A stretch of 64,000 nucleotides of DNA, from positions 20,445,885 to 20,509,884 of the forward strand of contig NC_083337.1 of NCBI RefSeq assembly GCF_019175385.1, written 5' to 3'. The DNA is from Lycium barbarum (taxonomy: Eukaryota; Streptophyta; Magnoliopsida; Solanales; Solanaceae). The position numbers and the translations under genes are program-made. The notes under the pieces were generated by a model, which was given only the letters and a program-made list of their open reading frames with translations, was not told the origin of the DNA and made no database searches. Positions 13,333 to 25,400 of the stretch are shown piece by piece; position 1 is the first letter of the stretch, and every line of letters begins with the position of its first letter.

Positions 13333-15592
13333 CTATGAGTAATCTGTCCACTCGTTCACTCTGATATGCTGATCTTGAACCATCTGGTCCTTGAGTTCGT
13401 CCACTTTCTGTGTCAGCCTCTCATTTTCAGCTTTAAGCTTCCCAATTTCAATTTTTTCAGCCTGTAGAGCACTTTGAGAGCCAACCTCTTTCTCCTTCAC
13501 AGAAAGCCGAGCTTGAAGAGGAGTATTCTCAGCTTTGACCCTTTCCAGTTCAACAGTGGCAATTTCTTGTGCGGCAAGTAGATTGGAGATTATGGGAGTA
13601 CTTCCACCTTTCTTAGGTAACCATTCACAATCTTCTAAACTGGCCAAGGAGAACATTTTCTTTTTAGATCCTTTGATAGCCTTGTCAGTCTTGGTCTTGA
13701 AATGCTCAAATACTTTGGTTATAAAGAACCCATAAGGAAGCCCATGTTTCCCGTCTGGTGTATCCACTACCTTGATGATGTGCTTGATTATGATCGCAGG
13801 AAGATTTATGGGTTGGTAGTTTATCAGGGCTTTCATGAGCACCAGTTCAACAATGGAGGCAATAGTACAACCCTCAGCCCTTGGAAGTAGCACTTTGTTG
13901 ATCAATTCAAAAGTGAGTTGATATTCTGGTTTGAGCTCCTTCTTGTTCAGTCTTGCCCTTGTACCCGCATATTTTACCCCCTTTTTAGCTATCATGGATT
14001 TGGAGTCACTTGAAGCTTCTATGTTTCTATCAACGTTTCTTATTCCTTCAGTGGGAACTCCCAAGATGTTTCCCAATGTCTCTTCAGTTAATATAAACTC
14101 AGTCTGGCCAACTGGTGCGATGAGGGTGCTTAGATCATCGGAGTAGTCGAGGTTTGCGAAGAACTCAGACATTTGTTCCTCATAGGCGCCTGGCACTGGT
14201 AGAGCCAACAAATGACTCCAACTCTGAAATCTAATTATTTCAATCATTTCTTTCATCTAAAAAATTTCAACAATTTCCAGATCAAGAACCCTTCCCAGCA
14301 ACACCTTTTGTCTCCTCAGATTTTCTCTTCTCTCATTTTCACTTAGAGCAATTGCTTTTCTCACCCTTGGCTTCTTCAGGGAACTTGACTCTTCATTATT
14401 TTTGCTCTTTATTTTCTTTGAATTTTTCTCCACAATTGGGCCATCTTTCATTCCTTCCCTTTCCACTGCCTTATCATAATTCACGACTGCAGTCTCCGCA
14501 TCAACTAGCTCAATTTCATTAGTCAAGTAGTTGTTTACCTGAAAGCTTCTGATCCTTTTTCTACCCTTTGCTTTGTTGGCTTGGAGAGTTGATTCCAGAG
14601 TTGCCTTTGCAGCCTTCTTACTTTGTCTGGTTCGAGGTGTCATTCGACCAGAAGTGATTTTCTCAGTAACTCCATATTATGTGGTTCCTTTACCTCCGAA
14701 CTTCTTCTTCATTTTAAGGCAAGAGATATCTTATCTTCATCAGATTCATCAGCACAAGCATTTTGACCATGACTCTTTTCTGGTAACAACTTAGCAAGAC
14801 GTGCAACATCATGAGGAGCAAGCTCAGGTCTTAGAATCAGATCTAAGTTCCTTCTGGGCGACCCTAGAGTCTTGTCCCACACAGGAGATGTCTTGGATTC
14901 AGTTTCAGTTGTTCTTAGGACTGAGGGATCCGATTTCTCCTTCATTTTCTCTAAGTTCCTTTGACTCCCTAGATCACCTATAGTGCTCATGGTTTGTGTG
15001 ATTTCTTCCATTAGAGCTGCATCACTATCCATTCTACCAAACTGTCCTTGACTAATCCAGAGATGGGTCCATCCACTTTTATGGGAGACTCGTCTGCTGA
15101 CTCCTTTGTTCCTTTATCGAGGCTAGAGAGAGGAGAGTTACCTTTTTGTACATTTCATGCTTCTAAAGCTTGTTTCTGTTCATCACATATAGCCTTTTCT
15201 TCATGCATATCTTGGGAGACCAGGTTTTATTTGGCTTGAAATGACTCCTCTGTATTCTCAATAGATTGACTGGTAACTTCTACACCATTATCTTGTTCTT
15301 CCATTTCGTCTGTGTTTTGAAAATATCTGGACACAGATATGATATGACCACTGCTTACAGAGTCATGTTTTTCGATTTGGACAGGTATGGCTGAAGAAGG
15401 TACAGTTCTACTGAGAGATTTGCGGGAGGCAAAATATTTTGAGGAAGTGGTGACACATTTTAGATCGATGAGAGGATGGGGTTTTGGAGAGGGTATGGGT
15501 TGGCTTTATTCATGTGGATTTTGGGCCTTGGAAGGTGATAAAAAGGGGTCGGTTTCAATAGGGACTGGAGAAATAGGTCCTTCACTAGACAT
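13333..15592 (-). pseudogene. 'Putative plant transposon' domain protein (PF20167-like), with stops
   Basis: The best-preserved part is 14643-13333: 128 codons, one in-frame TAG at 14259-14257, then 307 codons in the same frame. The first piece is basic (KGRKRI, KKPRVRKAIAL) and ends LLGRVLDLEIVEIF. The second has the fold-like pattern WSHLLALPVPGAYEEQMSEF, then VGQTEFILTEETL, LLPRAEGCTIASIVEL and HGLPYGFFITKVFEHF, which I recognise as the plant transposon domain seen in many Solanaceae retroelement proteins. A C-terminal coiled coil (KAENERLTQKVDELKDQM) follows. Upstream pieces (15592-15506, and 15032-14709 with Ser/Thr/Glu-rich disorder) look like the N-terminus in other frames. This is the only large coding region in an element without polymerase. 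Its function is unknown. Confidence 0.6.
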
Positions 15593-16604
15593 AATGAAGT
15601 TTGATTCTAGAAGAAAACAAGGAGAGAGGATACAAACTGAGAGTGAGAGATGGATCAGGTTTGCATGTGGTAGAGGAGAGGTAAGGAGGTATGTTGGATT
15701 TTCGGCATCAAATGAAGAGAGGGAAATGTAATCAAGGGTATATGAAAGATTCAGGTGACGAGTGGATCGGGTCAACTTAAGGAAGGTGTAATGTCTGGAG
15801 GAGAATTTTCAAAAGGTTTCAGTGACTTGGCACTTAAATGACAATATCACTTTTATACTTGTGCTGAAAAGACTACTAACCTGAGTTGAAGAGACCAAGT
15901 TCCTTTGCTGATTTTGTTTGAAAAAGAAAAGTCATCCGAGCAACAACTATGAAATGTGCTAGGTCACCTTTGCTTACACTATTCTGAGACATCCATGTGT
16001 CTATACCTGTAACAGTAGAAGTGAGTTAGACGCCACCGAAAAAAAAACTTTTGGCCTGATTTTAACTCTTCCTTTATCATAACCATAGAAAAGGGAGAAA
16101 GCTTCTTCTAAAAAAGTGCTTCTTGCATAGTGTCACCAACCCGGTTCTTCAAGTAATTAGACCAGACTCGGATTATTGATAACGAGAATGATAGGATAAA
16201 CCAGGTTTCCTCAAGTTGGCTTATTCTGCATATCTTGGGGTTGAGACTCCACTCTTCACCTATTAAAAACCTTGCTGCATCCTAATTGTCTGAAATATGG
16301 GAGGATGTTTTGCTCATGCTTTTCCTTCATGCACCCATCCTCTCCTTGGAAGCTCTTAAGTGAAAGGTAGTTTTCATTTTCCTACTGATCCCCTCTTTTT
16401 CACTCAAGTCTTCCAACATGATCACTGACCTTGTTTGGGACCCCACACCAGATTGGGTCCCTTGGAGTAATGAACAGGGTGAGTTAGATTTCCTTTTTTC
16501 TGTTCAGACAAGTTTACTCCTTTCTGATGCAGACTAAATGTTTTCTCCCCTGACTTCTGTTTAACAGTGTCCTGATTGTGGAGATAGTTGGAGATGCTAG
16601 TCTT

Positions 16605-16961
16605 CTAAATTCCATGATTTCTTCTATTTTTTGAATTCAACATCTCCATGGTTGTGGTTGAGGAACAGAGCTCTTGCAGGGACTTCTCCAGTATGATGTT
16701 CACCTTAGTTATGTTCTTCTGAGGTTCGTTATCCTTTTCATGCTTGGCATCAAGATTCATCATGGCATTCTCAGATGGAGTTTCGCTCATTATTTCCTTC
16801 CCTGACTTTTTAACAAAGGTTTTCACTGATAGCTTCTTTGCCAAGGAGACTAATCCTTTATGTGGACATCGTTCTATCTTCCTTAATTGTTTGGTAAGAT
16901 AGCCATTATAACGATCCTTTCTAGGTGCTAATCGTTTAGATAGAGCCTGCTCTGATACCAA
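16605..16961 (-). CDS. Leader ORF that begins at the primer-binding site
   Basis: A 118-aa frame starts in the LTR/primer-binding-site junction, so the tRNA-complementary sequence itself is translated (VSEQALSKRL). It is basic at first (RKDRYNGYLTKQLRKIE, KKLSVKTFVKKSGKE) and acidic to neutral later, and it ends RRNHGI. I do not recognise a family. It may be a real leader peptide of the element or a frame kept open by chance. Confidence 0.3.
   Translation of the reverse strand: MVSEQALSKRLAPRKDRYNGYLTKQLRKIERCPHKGLVSLAKKLSVKTFVKKSGKEIMSETPSENAMMNLDAKHEKDNEPQKNITKVNIILEKSLQELCSSTTTMEMLNSKNRRNHGI
16949..16960 (-). other. Primer-binding site (initiator Met-tRNA type)
   Basis: The minus strand reads TGGTATCAGAGC two bases inside the right LTR. 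This fixes the element's orientation. Confidence 0.85.
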
Positions 16962-16962
16962 T

Positions 16963-17861
16963 TGTTATAAGTTATGCGTCCACCAAACAATGTATGGAGG
17001 GACCTGGTTGAGTACTAGTTCCCTTATGCAATGCAATAAGTACAGAAGACAAGATTTTACCGTGAAAAACTCCTTGCTCAAGGGATTAAAAATCGCGACC
17101 TACACCAGTAGGATTTCAAATCCACTACACAAGCAACTTCAGGTTACAACTCTATCATAAGCTAGGAATTAACTCCCATAATCCCTCAACCTTACAATAA
17201 CGCTTATACAGCCTGAGAACTAACTCCCATAGTCCCTCAACCTTTGTAATACTCTGATTGCAAGCACCTCCAATTGACTAACTCTAGCCAAGAAAACTAA
17301 TACACCTAGACTCACTCTAGCCTAGTGTACCACTCCAAGTCACCCTTTGAGAATTCAACCCGTGACTAACTCTTGCCACCCACATACTAATATACTTAAA
17401 CTAAATCTAGACTAGCATACCACTCAAGATCTTGTGGAAGCAACCTTGAGACTTTAAGACACCTACACACAGCTTCCTTTTTGGGAAGAGTAGGTTTACA
17501 GTTTTAGCATAAATGACAAAGCTCAACAGCTTGAGAACTTGAAGTATCTTCCTTTGTAACGAGCGAGCCCTTAAATCTGTTGTAGCTTTGTCTTTGATGG
17601 TACTTGAATAACCTGGTGACGGCCAAGCTGTTGTTGAGAATTTAGGTTTTTTCAAGACACCCAAAAAATACCTTGTAACATATTGCTTTTATACTATACT
17701 GTTGTGCAGTGAACAGTTGTTGCTTTATAGCTGTGGCGATTGATTGTACATACCGTTGTAGCTATCGATTTGTACGAAGAGAGAAACTAAAGAACCAGGT
17801 CTCATTCTGGTTCTTCATAGTTTGACAATCATCAAAACATGGAATATGACATTTCCTATTA
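16963..17861 (-). repeat. 5' LTR of the copia-like non-autonomous element
   Basis: Second LTR copy, adjacent on its left to the primer-binding site at 16949-16960. It ends cctatta just before the ATAAG target duplication. Confidence 0.88.
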
Positions 17862-17866
17862 ATAAG

Positions 17867-18254
17867 GTTTCATGTCGTCGATAGATAATTATATTAATAA
17901 GTGACCACTACTTGTAAAAATAGTCTTATTTGAAGACATCCAAGTTCACAATGAAACAACACACTTAGTTACATAACAGTCAAATTAATTTTTTTATTAA
18001 AACACTCATATTTGAAAACATCGAAAATATTTATGCACATCCAAATTCAAAAGGCAACAACACAATTATATACAAAGGTTTCAATGATCTAACCTTCGCA
18101 TAAATTAATCCAAAACAGTCAAAATTAATTGTTTGTTAAAACTGTCAGACATTAGTACTGATGGTTTGTCATCATCCACCACACACATTTAGAAAAAACT
18201 TAATTGTCAGTTACAACCCAAATAACCAAATTAGTTGTTTAACGAACCATTAAT
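17867..18254. other. Downstream flank of the DUF1985 gene
   Basis: AT-rich non-coding DNA between the LTR element and the DUF1985 stop codon. On the minus strand it would be the 3' untranslated region. The Ulp1-type protease domain expected next to DUF1985 in Kaonashi-type MULEs is not here. Confidence 0.35.
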
Positions 18255-20568
18255 CTAGGCGAGGACGCCTGATACAACTTTTTCAGAGTCAAACTCAACA
18301 TTAGCTAGACTCGTCTCACTAGCATTCTTCTCATTAGCTAGAGCGGGGACATCTGCTGCCTTCTCAGCTTGAGCAGCTGGCATAGGGAGATCAATCTTCT
18401 CGACCTCAACCTTCTCAAGTTTCTCAACTTCAGAAGCTTGTCTAGGGACCTCAATCTTCTCAAGATCAGAATTATCATGTTTCTCATTAACCTGAGCTGG
18501 GACATCTACTGCCTTCTCAGCCTGAGCAACTAGCATAGGGAGCTCAACCTTCTTAACCTCAACCTTCTCAAGTTTCATAACTTCAGAAGCTGGTCTAATG
18601 ACCTCAACCTTCTCATGAGCAACTGGTCTAGGGATCTCAGCAGTTGGCTCAGCACCTACATTCAACTTGTTCATAGCAGATGGTTCCACAGGTGCTTGTG
18701 CTGTATTTTTTGGACATAATTAAAAAGAATTCAAATTGTATACAACATAATTACAACAAAATTTCAAAATGCTCACCTTTCTCTTTCACAGTTTCCTGAT
18801 TCTTCTTCTTTGCCTTCTCGCTCCTTCTAAATTTTTCCGCCTTCACATAAGCAAGAAGAACATTCAGAGACTCCTCTATCTTATCCATACGATGCTGCAG
18901 TTCCACATGCTTTATCGGCACTGATGGGCCCTCACTTGGTGAGATACGACCCGTAGAAGTCCCAATGCCAACATTGCCACCAAAATCTTCTGATTGAATA
19001 TATTCTCTATCATATGAGAGCTCTTTGGACTCCTTTTAAAACCTACTACGAAGCTGAGAGGCATGATGAGTATCCTCATCAGAAATCTCCTTGGGCTTCT
19101 TTCTCAACCGACTAGGAGCCTTCGAGCCATTCTTTGATGTAACCAATATGGTCACGCCTTCCAATTCAATCTTCAATTTATCTATGATGGGATCATCAAC
19201 CTCGTCATCAAATGCCAAGAAATCTTTCATATAGTCCTGCTCCAGCTCACGCATTGTGGGGATGAGGTAAGGGTGCACAACCTACAAATACGCAAAACAT
19301 TAGCATTTAGTTTATATTTTTGCAAAAACATTGATAATAGACTCCAAATTTATACCTGTGAAATTCCCCCTCCAATTCTAGATGGATCACCTTCAATAAA
19401 TCGCTCCATTTTTGTGGTGTGCCACCTAAGAATCCTAGGAATAGGCATAGGAACCTCATTTGATTTGCCAGCATGCAGTCCAAGTGTGGGGAAAGTTTCA
19501 TAAGTCCAGACCTATAATGACACAAATAATTGCTGAGTGTAAAAATAAATAACACATAGTTTATAATCTAATACAAGTGGTTTATAACATGTACCATGAT
19601 CCTAGGGGAAGCCGTAGAGAGCATATGATGGCGTCTTCTTATCAAGGTGGGTTTAGTGGTGCCTGGGAACGTTTACCTTGTCCTTCAAGTATTCCAAAGT
19701 GAGTTTAAAGGATTCCTCTCCCTAATGATAGGTCTGGAAGAATTCCAAATCGTCAACTATTTCAAACCAATTAGGGTCCACACCCTTGGACACATCTTTC
19801 GCCATCAAAATGGTATGGAGAAACCACACAAGAAAACATTTAAGCTTTTCTTCTTTATTTAATCTAGGCCATCTTATCATCGACAATAGCTTTTCTGATG
19901 TAATTATCTTGTTTCGAGTAACCTTTGAGTAGAATTCTACCCCGTTCTTAATTGTCTTGTCCTCTCTAGATTGGGAGGGATAGGATCCACAATTTAAACC
20001 GGTGATCAACGTAAACTCCTTTAAGACAAAACACGCAGGCTTGTCGTTTACGAGGAATCACATTTCACGCTTCTTTTTCTGGACCACGTGACGAAGAAGC
20101 ATATAGTGGATCATCCGTCCGTTGAAATTGATAAAGAATTTTGACATCTTTCTAAAGTGACCAAAACAGGAACGATTCCATATTATCCTTAGTTTTTGAC
20201 CTCTCAACACCTTGTTAAATTCAACTAACAACGTCAGACTGCTCCTAATAGAAAATTTTGTTGCAAAAGATTCATAATCATCCAGCCAATTGATCAAGCC
20301 ATACTTTTCAACGTTAATTGTCTTTGCACAATATGGCAAGGACAAAGGATTAACATCTTCAGCAGCACTAGGGTGTTTTGAATCATCCTCAGATACACTT
20401 TCAACTCTACTATCAACTCTATCTCAATCAACACTGCACTCATCAATGGGGGTCTGAGTAGGACACACTCTCAACTTCTGCACTTCTTTTTCTTTGTCTA
20501 TCTCGGCTAAGTTCTTCACCTCTTTTTTTTGTATCCTTACGATTCGCATTAGAACGAGGTTCAACCAT
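18255..20568 (-). pseudogene. DUF1985-domain protein carried by a MULE, Ulp1 protease part absent
   Basis: On the minus strand from an ATG at 20568, a basic disordered leader is followed by the DUF1985 domain (about 20345-19380). Key blocks are FGHFRKM, FLVNDKPACFVLKEF then ITGLNCGS, and LRWHTTKMERF after an intron or gap at 19620-19510. A TGA stands at the usual Trp of the 'EMWFLV' block (about 20057). The C-terminal part (19278-18255) is low complexity and contains two imperfect tandem repeats of roughly 50 residues built from KLEKVEVEKIDLPM and AQAEKAADVPA. Plant MULEs of the Kaonashi type carry DUF1985 with a C48/Ulp1 cysteine protease; no His-Asp-Cys protease domain is visible here. Frame changes and the stop make this a pseudogene or a truncated accessory gene. 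Confidence 0.68.
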
Positions 20569-21309
20569 AGTACAAGAACGGGGGAGTATTGTTCCTCCTC
20601 TTCCTTTACACCAAGGCATTTATACGATCTATATACAAACTATAGAGATGTTGATCAACCACGATATAAAAATAAGAATAATCAACCAAAATTCTATGAC
20701 TATATGTAATCTCAAAAAAGCAAAAATAGAAAAAGAAAGATCGAAACAAGCAAAATAAGTATAAATAACATACAGTTCGACGAAAAAATAGGCAAAACAG
20801 CAAAGTTTTGAAAAACAAAATAGATCTTTATGAACACTAGTTTTTATCAAGATCGAAAAAAAAAAAAAAAAACAGGGCAATATGGAGCTCAAAATGCTCC
20901 GACAGAGTTGCAGAGTTAAAGAAACTACATGTTTACAATGATCAAGGCGTATTAGAGCTTGGGGGAGAGTTGGAAGTTTGAGAGTTCCAAGCTAGAAATA
21001 GAAATGAAGAAGTGAAAGGGACGGATGAGAGAGAGAGAGGGGGGCTTTATATTTTATTACAAGTCAGAGGGACTTAAGTGTATAACTTAAAACCTCCAAA
21101 CTTTTAAAAATTATGAAATGTACCCCATTCCCCTTTTTCTAAACCCTAAATTCGAAAAATAATTGAAAAAGAAATTGAGTGCCTTATTCCCAATTGAAAC
21201 TTGAAAGTGGCCTTCTTCACAAATCTTCTCTAGTAAATTGGGGTATCCCAAGTTATCAATTTCTTGAATTAGATTCTATCGTTCTAACTCTATTATTTTT
21301 ATCTAAAAT
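20569..21309. other. Upstream flank of the DUF1985 gene and MULE/hAT junction
   Basis: No gene seen. Contains an A-run (20858-20872) and a GA repeat (21028-21044). The MULE must end somewhere between about 21040 and 21250, but I could not find terminal inverted repeats or a 9-bp duplication. Confidence 0.3.
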
Positions 21310-21495
21310 TTGTCAACTTATTGCTTAAAGAATTATGTTAACAAGTTTTTTAATGATTGTCTCAGTAGAAGGATGTTTTTCAACATTCAATTGATAAAAT
21401 TTTACCTAAAATTAACAATTGAAAAAGAAAATTATTCAAAGAAATCGATTATAAGAAACTTATTAAGTAATAATTTAGCATCTAAAAAAAGTTAG
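21310..21495 (+). pseudogene. C-terminal fragment of a hAT transposase (dimerisation region)
   Basis: The frame with FNIQLIKFYLKLTIEKENYS, then SIIRNLLSNNLASKKS, matches in pattern the end of plant TTF/zinc-finger MYM-type hAT transposases, where a 'LIK-YLRSTM' block is followed by a helix ending in a basic 'FASKKAR' stretch. It lies 104 bp inside the hAT right end and on the strand expected. Everything upstream in the hAT gene has been displaced or lost. Confidence 0.45.
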
Positions 21496-22499
21496 AAAAA
21501 TAAATTTCGAATAAAGTATAAGTATATAAAGTTTGTTTAGATTTTAGGCATCTAATTAAAATTTCGCTTTAGGCCTGTAATTATGTTGAGCCGCCCCTGG
21601 GGAGAAATAGACCTTTGTATTGCTAACCATTTTCTTTCCATTGCAACATAACATGAATCAATTTCAGAATTAAAAATAACACTCATTGCCAGTACCAACT
21701 TAGTTCGCATGTGCAAGCCATTAGTACCTCAAAATATGAGTCCGCAACTTTTTTAACCCAAAAAGTGTCAAAAGGCACCAAAATGCTTCACTAAAAAAAA
21801 GTAATCAAAGTGCCTTTTGCGCACTAAATTAGTGCACAATAGGGCCAAAGTGTAAATTGCGCACTAATTTAGTGCGCAATAGGGGTTTAGTAAAAAAAAA
21901 ACCACTCGTCTTCTTCCCCACCCAACAGCCCCACCATTTTCAAAAAACAAAAGACGTTCAAGGTCGTTTTCAGTGGTCCCCACATTCTAAAAACATGGTT
22001 TTCGTGTTATTTTTTAACCCAAAAGTCAATATTCTTGGTATATTCAAGGCAAGGAACAAGTTTCAAAGCTTTGATTTCGGAATAAAGCGGCGTAAAACTC
22101 GATTTCAAAAATCAAAAATCACCTTCATTCTAGGTATTTCACTACGAATTTTGTATTACATTGTTAAATATATTACTATCCTAAGCATGTTGCGGATTAC
22201 GAAGAAAACCAATTGCACACTTTTTTTGTGCGCAAATGGGCAGTCCACTGCCCTTTTGTTTTCGTTTTTTTTTTAATTTTTTAATTAATTAATTGTTAGT
22301 TGCTTGTTAGGTAATTGTTGATTATTTATTTCGTATTTAATAATTGTCGGATTAACTAATTATTTATTTGTTAATTATTTATTAATTAGTTATTAACATT
22401 TTGTTAATAATTTCATTAAATAATTGTTTATTTGTTAATTATTTGCTAGCTAATTGTTAATTGTATGATAATGAATTATTAATCTTTATATTTTTATTT

Positions 22500-25400
22500 A
22501 TGAACATCCTTAAGATAATATTTGTTAGTTAATTCTATTTAATCCTTAGGTTGGGTTTGAACATCCATAGTTTAAGATTTAAAATAGCACTAATGTAATT
22601 TTAGTTAGTTAATTGTAGTTAGTATAATAATTAATTAACAATTATTAATTCGAAAATTTAGATAGTTAATATAATTTTCCGTTAAAGTCTTAGTTAGTTA
22701 GTATAATTGAACCTTAATACCCTTAAGATTATATTTGTTAGTTAATTATATTTAATCCTTAGGTTAGGTTTGAACATCCCTAGTTTAAGCTTTAAAATAG
22801 CATTAATATAATATTAGTTAGTTAATTGTAGTTAGTATAATAATTATGTCACAACCCGACTAGGGGTCATGAAGGGTACCCGGAGCTAACTACCGAGCAC
22901 CACTCATTATGCTAATCATCATACCCAACCTGAACATACACAATTTCCAAGGCAACACATATATATACATAAGCCCTCACGGCTGCAAAAATGATATACA
23001 AAAATATACACCGATGTATCCATGAGACAACTACTACCCACGCATACGTATCTACGAGTCTCTACTAGAGTACTGAGATATAAGGACGGGACAGGACCCA
23101 GTCATACCCGAATATGTACACAAAACAATATATCAAAAACTGCACCTCCGGAGTAGGGAAGTGCTCCTGTGCAAGCAGATCTGGCTCCTAAGTATCTGGA
23201 CCGTCCCCCTGTCTACCTATGGGCATGAACACAACGTCCAAAAGAAAAGGACATCAGTACGAATAATGTACTGAGTATGTAAGGCATACATGGAAACATA
23301 ATAAGGAAGTGTAGAAAGCATGAGAAGAAGAGCTAACTATAACTTCTTGCCTCTTGAGGCGGAATCATGCATGCTTACTTTTTACCTTCATAACATATCA
23401 CACATACATACATGAACTGTCTGAATCGATAACATCATTATCCCGCATCCGAGGTAATCATGTCACGCCGCCCACTAGTGGTGTCATGCCCGGCCAAATA
23501 GGCACGATGTTGCCATAAGCCGCCCGCCTTAGCGGTGTCATGTCCGGCCATCTAGGCACGGTGTTATCATAAGCCGCCCACCTTAGCGGTGTCATGTCTG
23601 TCCATCTAGGCACGGTGTAATCTCATCATTATATACTTATCATAAAGCATTCATTAGAACTCAATTAAAAGCTACAACTCTATAGGGGTGGCGTAAGGTC
23701 GAGAACCCCCGATGCCATTATGGAGTAGTCATGATCATCATGCCTCACCTTGAAGGAACTAGCATCATAAGGTGAGTCTAACAACAATGAATAACATCAA
23801 TGAATCATATAAGAATCATTAGCTTCATAAGAATATCACATCATAAGCTTTAGAGTCTTTAGACTTAAATTCATCATCATCATTATCATATTCATAACAC
23901 GTGTCTTATCTTTATCTCATGAGAAGCTCTTAATAATCATGGACTTATAGTTTTCGGAATATGAGTAAGTCATGGAAAGGTAAAGGAATGTCATATTGTA
24001 GGAATCATGCCTTAGGAAAAGAAGGGACTAGCCTCACATACCTTTACGTCTCTTTAACTTTATCAATTAAACGCTTCCCTCCAATGTTCACGATTCTACA
24101 TTCAAGAAAATTCGTACTAAGGTTAGATAACCGGAAACATACTTAAGCTTAAGCTAAAGCTAATGAAAATTGGGCAGCACTTCCTTTGTTTCTACAATTT
24201 TCCCATATAATATAACAGCTCCCAAACATCAATAACAACATCCATAATATCATAATCAATAAACTTTGTTAAGTTAGACAGGATTCAATCCTCAACATTC
24301 CCTACCAAAATCATCCATAACCATAATTACTACCCCACGTCGTATTCGTTCACATATAATGCTTCTTCGCTATTCTTAATATCATTCATAATCAGATTAT
24401 ACTCATTTCATGCTAAGAATCATGACCCCAATCAATTTACTACTTAGAACACCATTACTACCATACTTGAGCTCATCTTATGCCTCCTTTTCTAATCCAA
24501 GTATTTCAACCACTCAATACCTTTAAGGATATGAAATAAGTGTTATCTCACCTTTTATTATGTAGGAATGGTCTTTGGATGAAGATACTCTACTTTGAAA
24601 GAAAACCCCAACATCAACACCAAAGAAAACCTTGACTTCCACAAGCTCTAGTGATCTTCTCTACACTTGATTCTCTCTTTAGATGGTTATGGAAGGGAGT
24701 GGAGTGGTATGTAACCTTCAAGAACTCTTTGTAAGGGTCTATAGAGGTGAATAAATAAGTGGGAGAAATTAGAAATGAACCTAGGGTCGGTTGGGATTTA
24801 AAAAGGTGGCATTTTCACCCCTCGACCAAGTTGGCGGAGAGTATGTGACCTTGCACACTGAGTGTGCGACCGCACACACTCTCCACCACTTAGGGGAGGT
24901 TATTCCCAGTGATCTCTCCAATTTTGGATAGTTGGCGCACAGTGTGCGGCTCAGCACACTCAGTGTACGGGCGCACACTGCCCTTTTATGCCCGGTTTCG
25001 CGAAATCGTGCTCTCTTTGATTCATTTGACCTCCAATCCTTATGAAACCTTCTTGGAACTTATATAAAACTTCATTAACCATCCAAGGGGCTCTATATCT
25101 ATTCCTCAAGGTGATTCTCGCAATGCTTAACTTGAATGATGTGAAATTCTCCCAAACAAGACTCCACCTCAACTTCCTTCGACGAACTTGTTCCCTTTTT
25201 GCCTCAGATGTCTTTGGAATCTTAATTAGAATGATTAAACATCCTTTCTCACTTGTGGGGTATTCAATTACACCCTAACTTGCGTTAGTCTAATTGCCTC
25301 ACGACAACCCGAAATTCTAAGGTGTAACAAATTAATTAACAATTATTAATTCGCAAATTTAGATAGTTAATATAATTTCCCGTTAAAGTCTTAGTTAGTT

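Larger units (their letters stand above)
11845..17861 (-). mobile_element. Non-autonomous LTR retrotransposon (copia-like), complete, minus orientation
   Basis: Two direct LTRs of about 900 bp (11845-12744 and 16963-17861) flank a 4.2-kb interior. A 5-bp target duplication, ATAAG, lies at 11840-11844 and 17862-17866. On the minus strand the right LTR is the 5' LTR. Directly inside it is a primer-binding site, TGGTATCAGAGC (16960-16949), matching the initiator Met-tRNA 3' end. A purine-rich run on the minus strand (12764-12745) precedes the left LTR. Read on the element's strand, the LTRs start near TAATAGG/TTATAGG and end in AACA, a non-canonical TA..CA type if my boundary is right. No reverse transcriptase, integrase or protease is visible; the interior instead encodes a 'putative plant transposon' domain protein. 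It inserted into the MULE material inside the hAT element. Confidence 0.88.
5356..21599 (+). mobile_element. hAT-superfamily DNA transposon, expanded to 16 kb by nested insertions
   Basis: Both ends are visible. The left end begins CAGTGTCGGCTC and the right end, read on the minus strand, begins CAGGGGCGGCTC. Both continue with related AAGGC/AGGCCTAA blocks. The CAGGGGCGG type of end is characteristic of hAT elements. The element is flanked by a perfect 8-bp target-site duplication, GGGAGAAA (5348-5355 and 21600-21607), the length hAT transposases make. The only hAT protein trace is a C-terminal dimerisation-like fragment at 21310-21495. Most of the interior (about 5740 to about 21100) is other material: a MULE transposase, a foldback, a GRF gene, an LTR element and a DUF1985 gene. 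The 8-bp match plus related ends makes the outer boundaries solid; the inner boundaries are not resolved. Confidence 0.8.

Noticed and set aside
15387..15731. A 114-codon plus-strand ORF inside the copia-like element
   Set aside because: It runs against the element's strand and is the antisense of the Ser/Pro-rich N-terminal region of the element protein.
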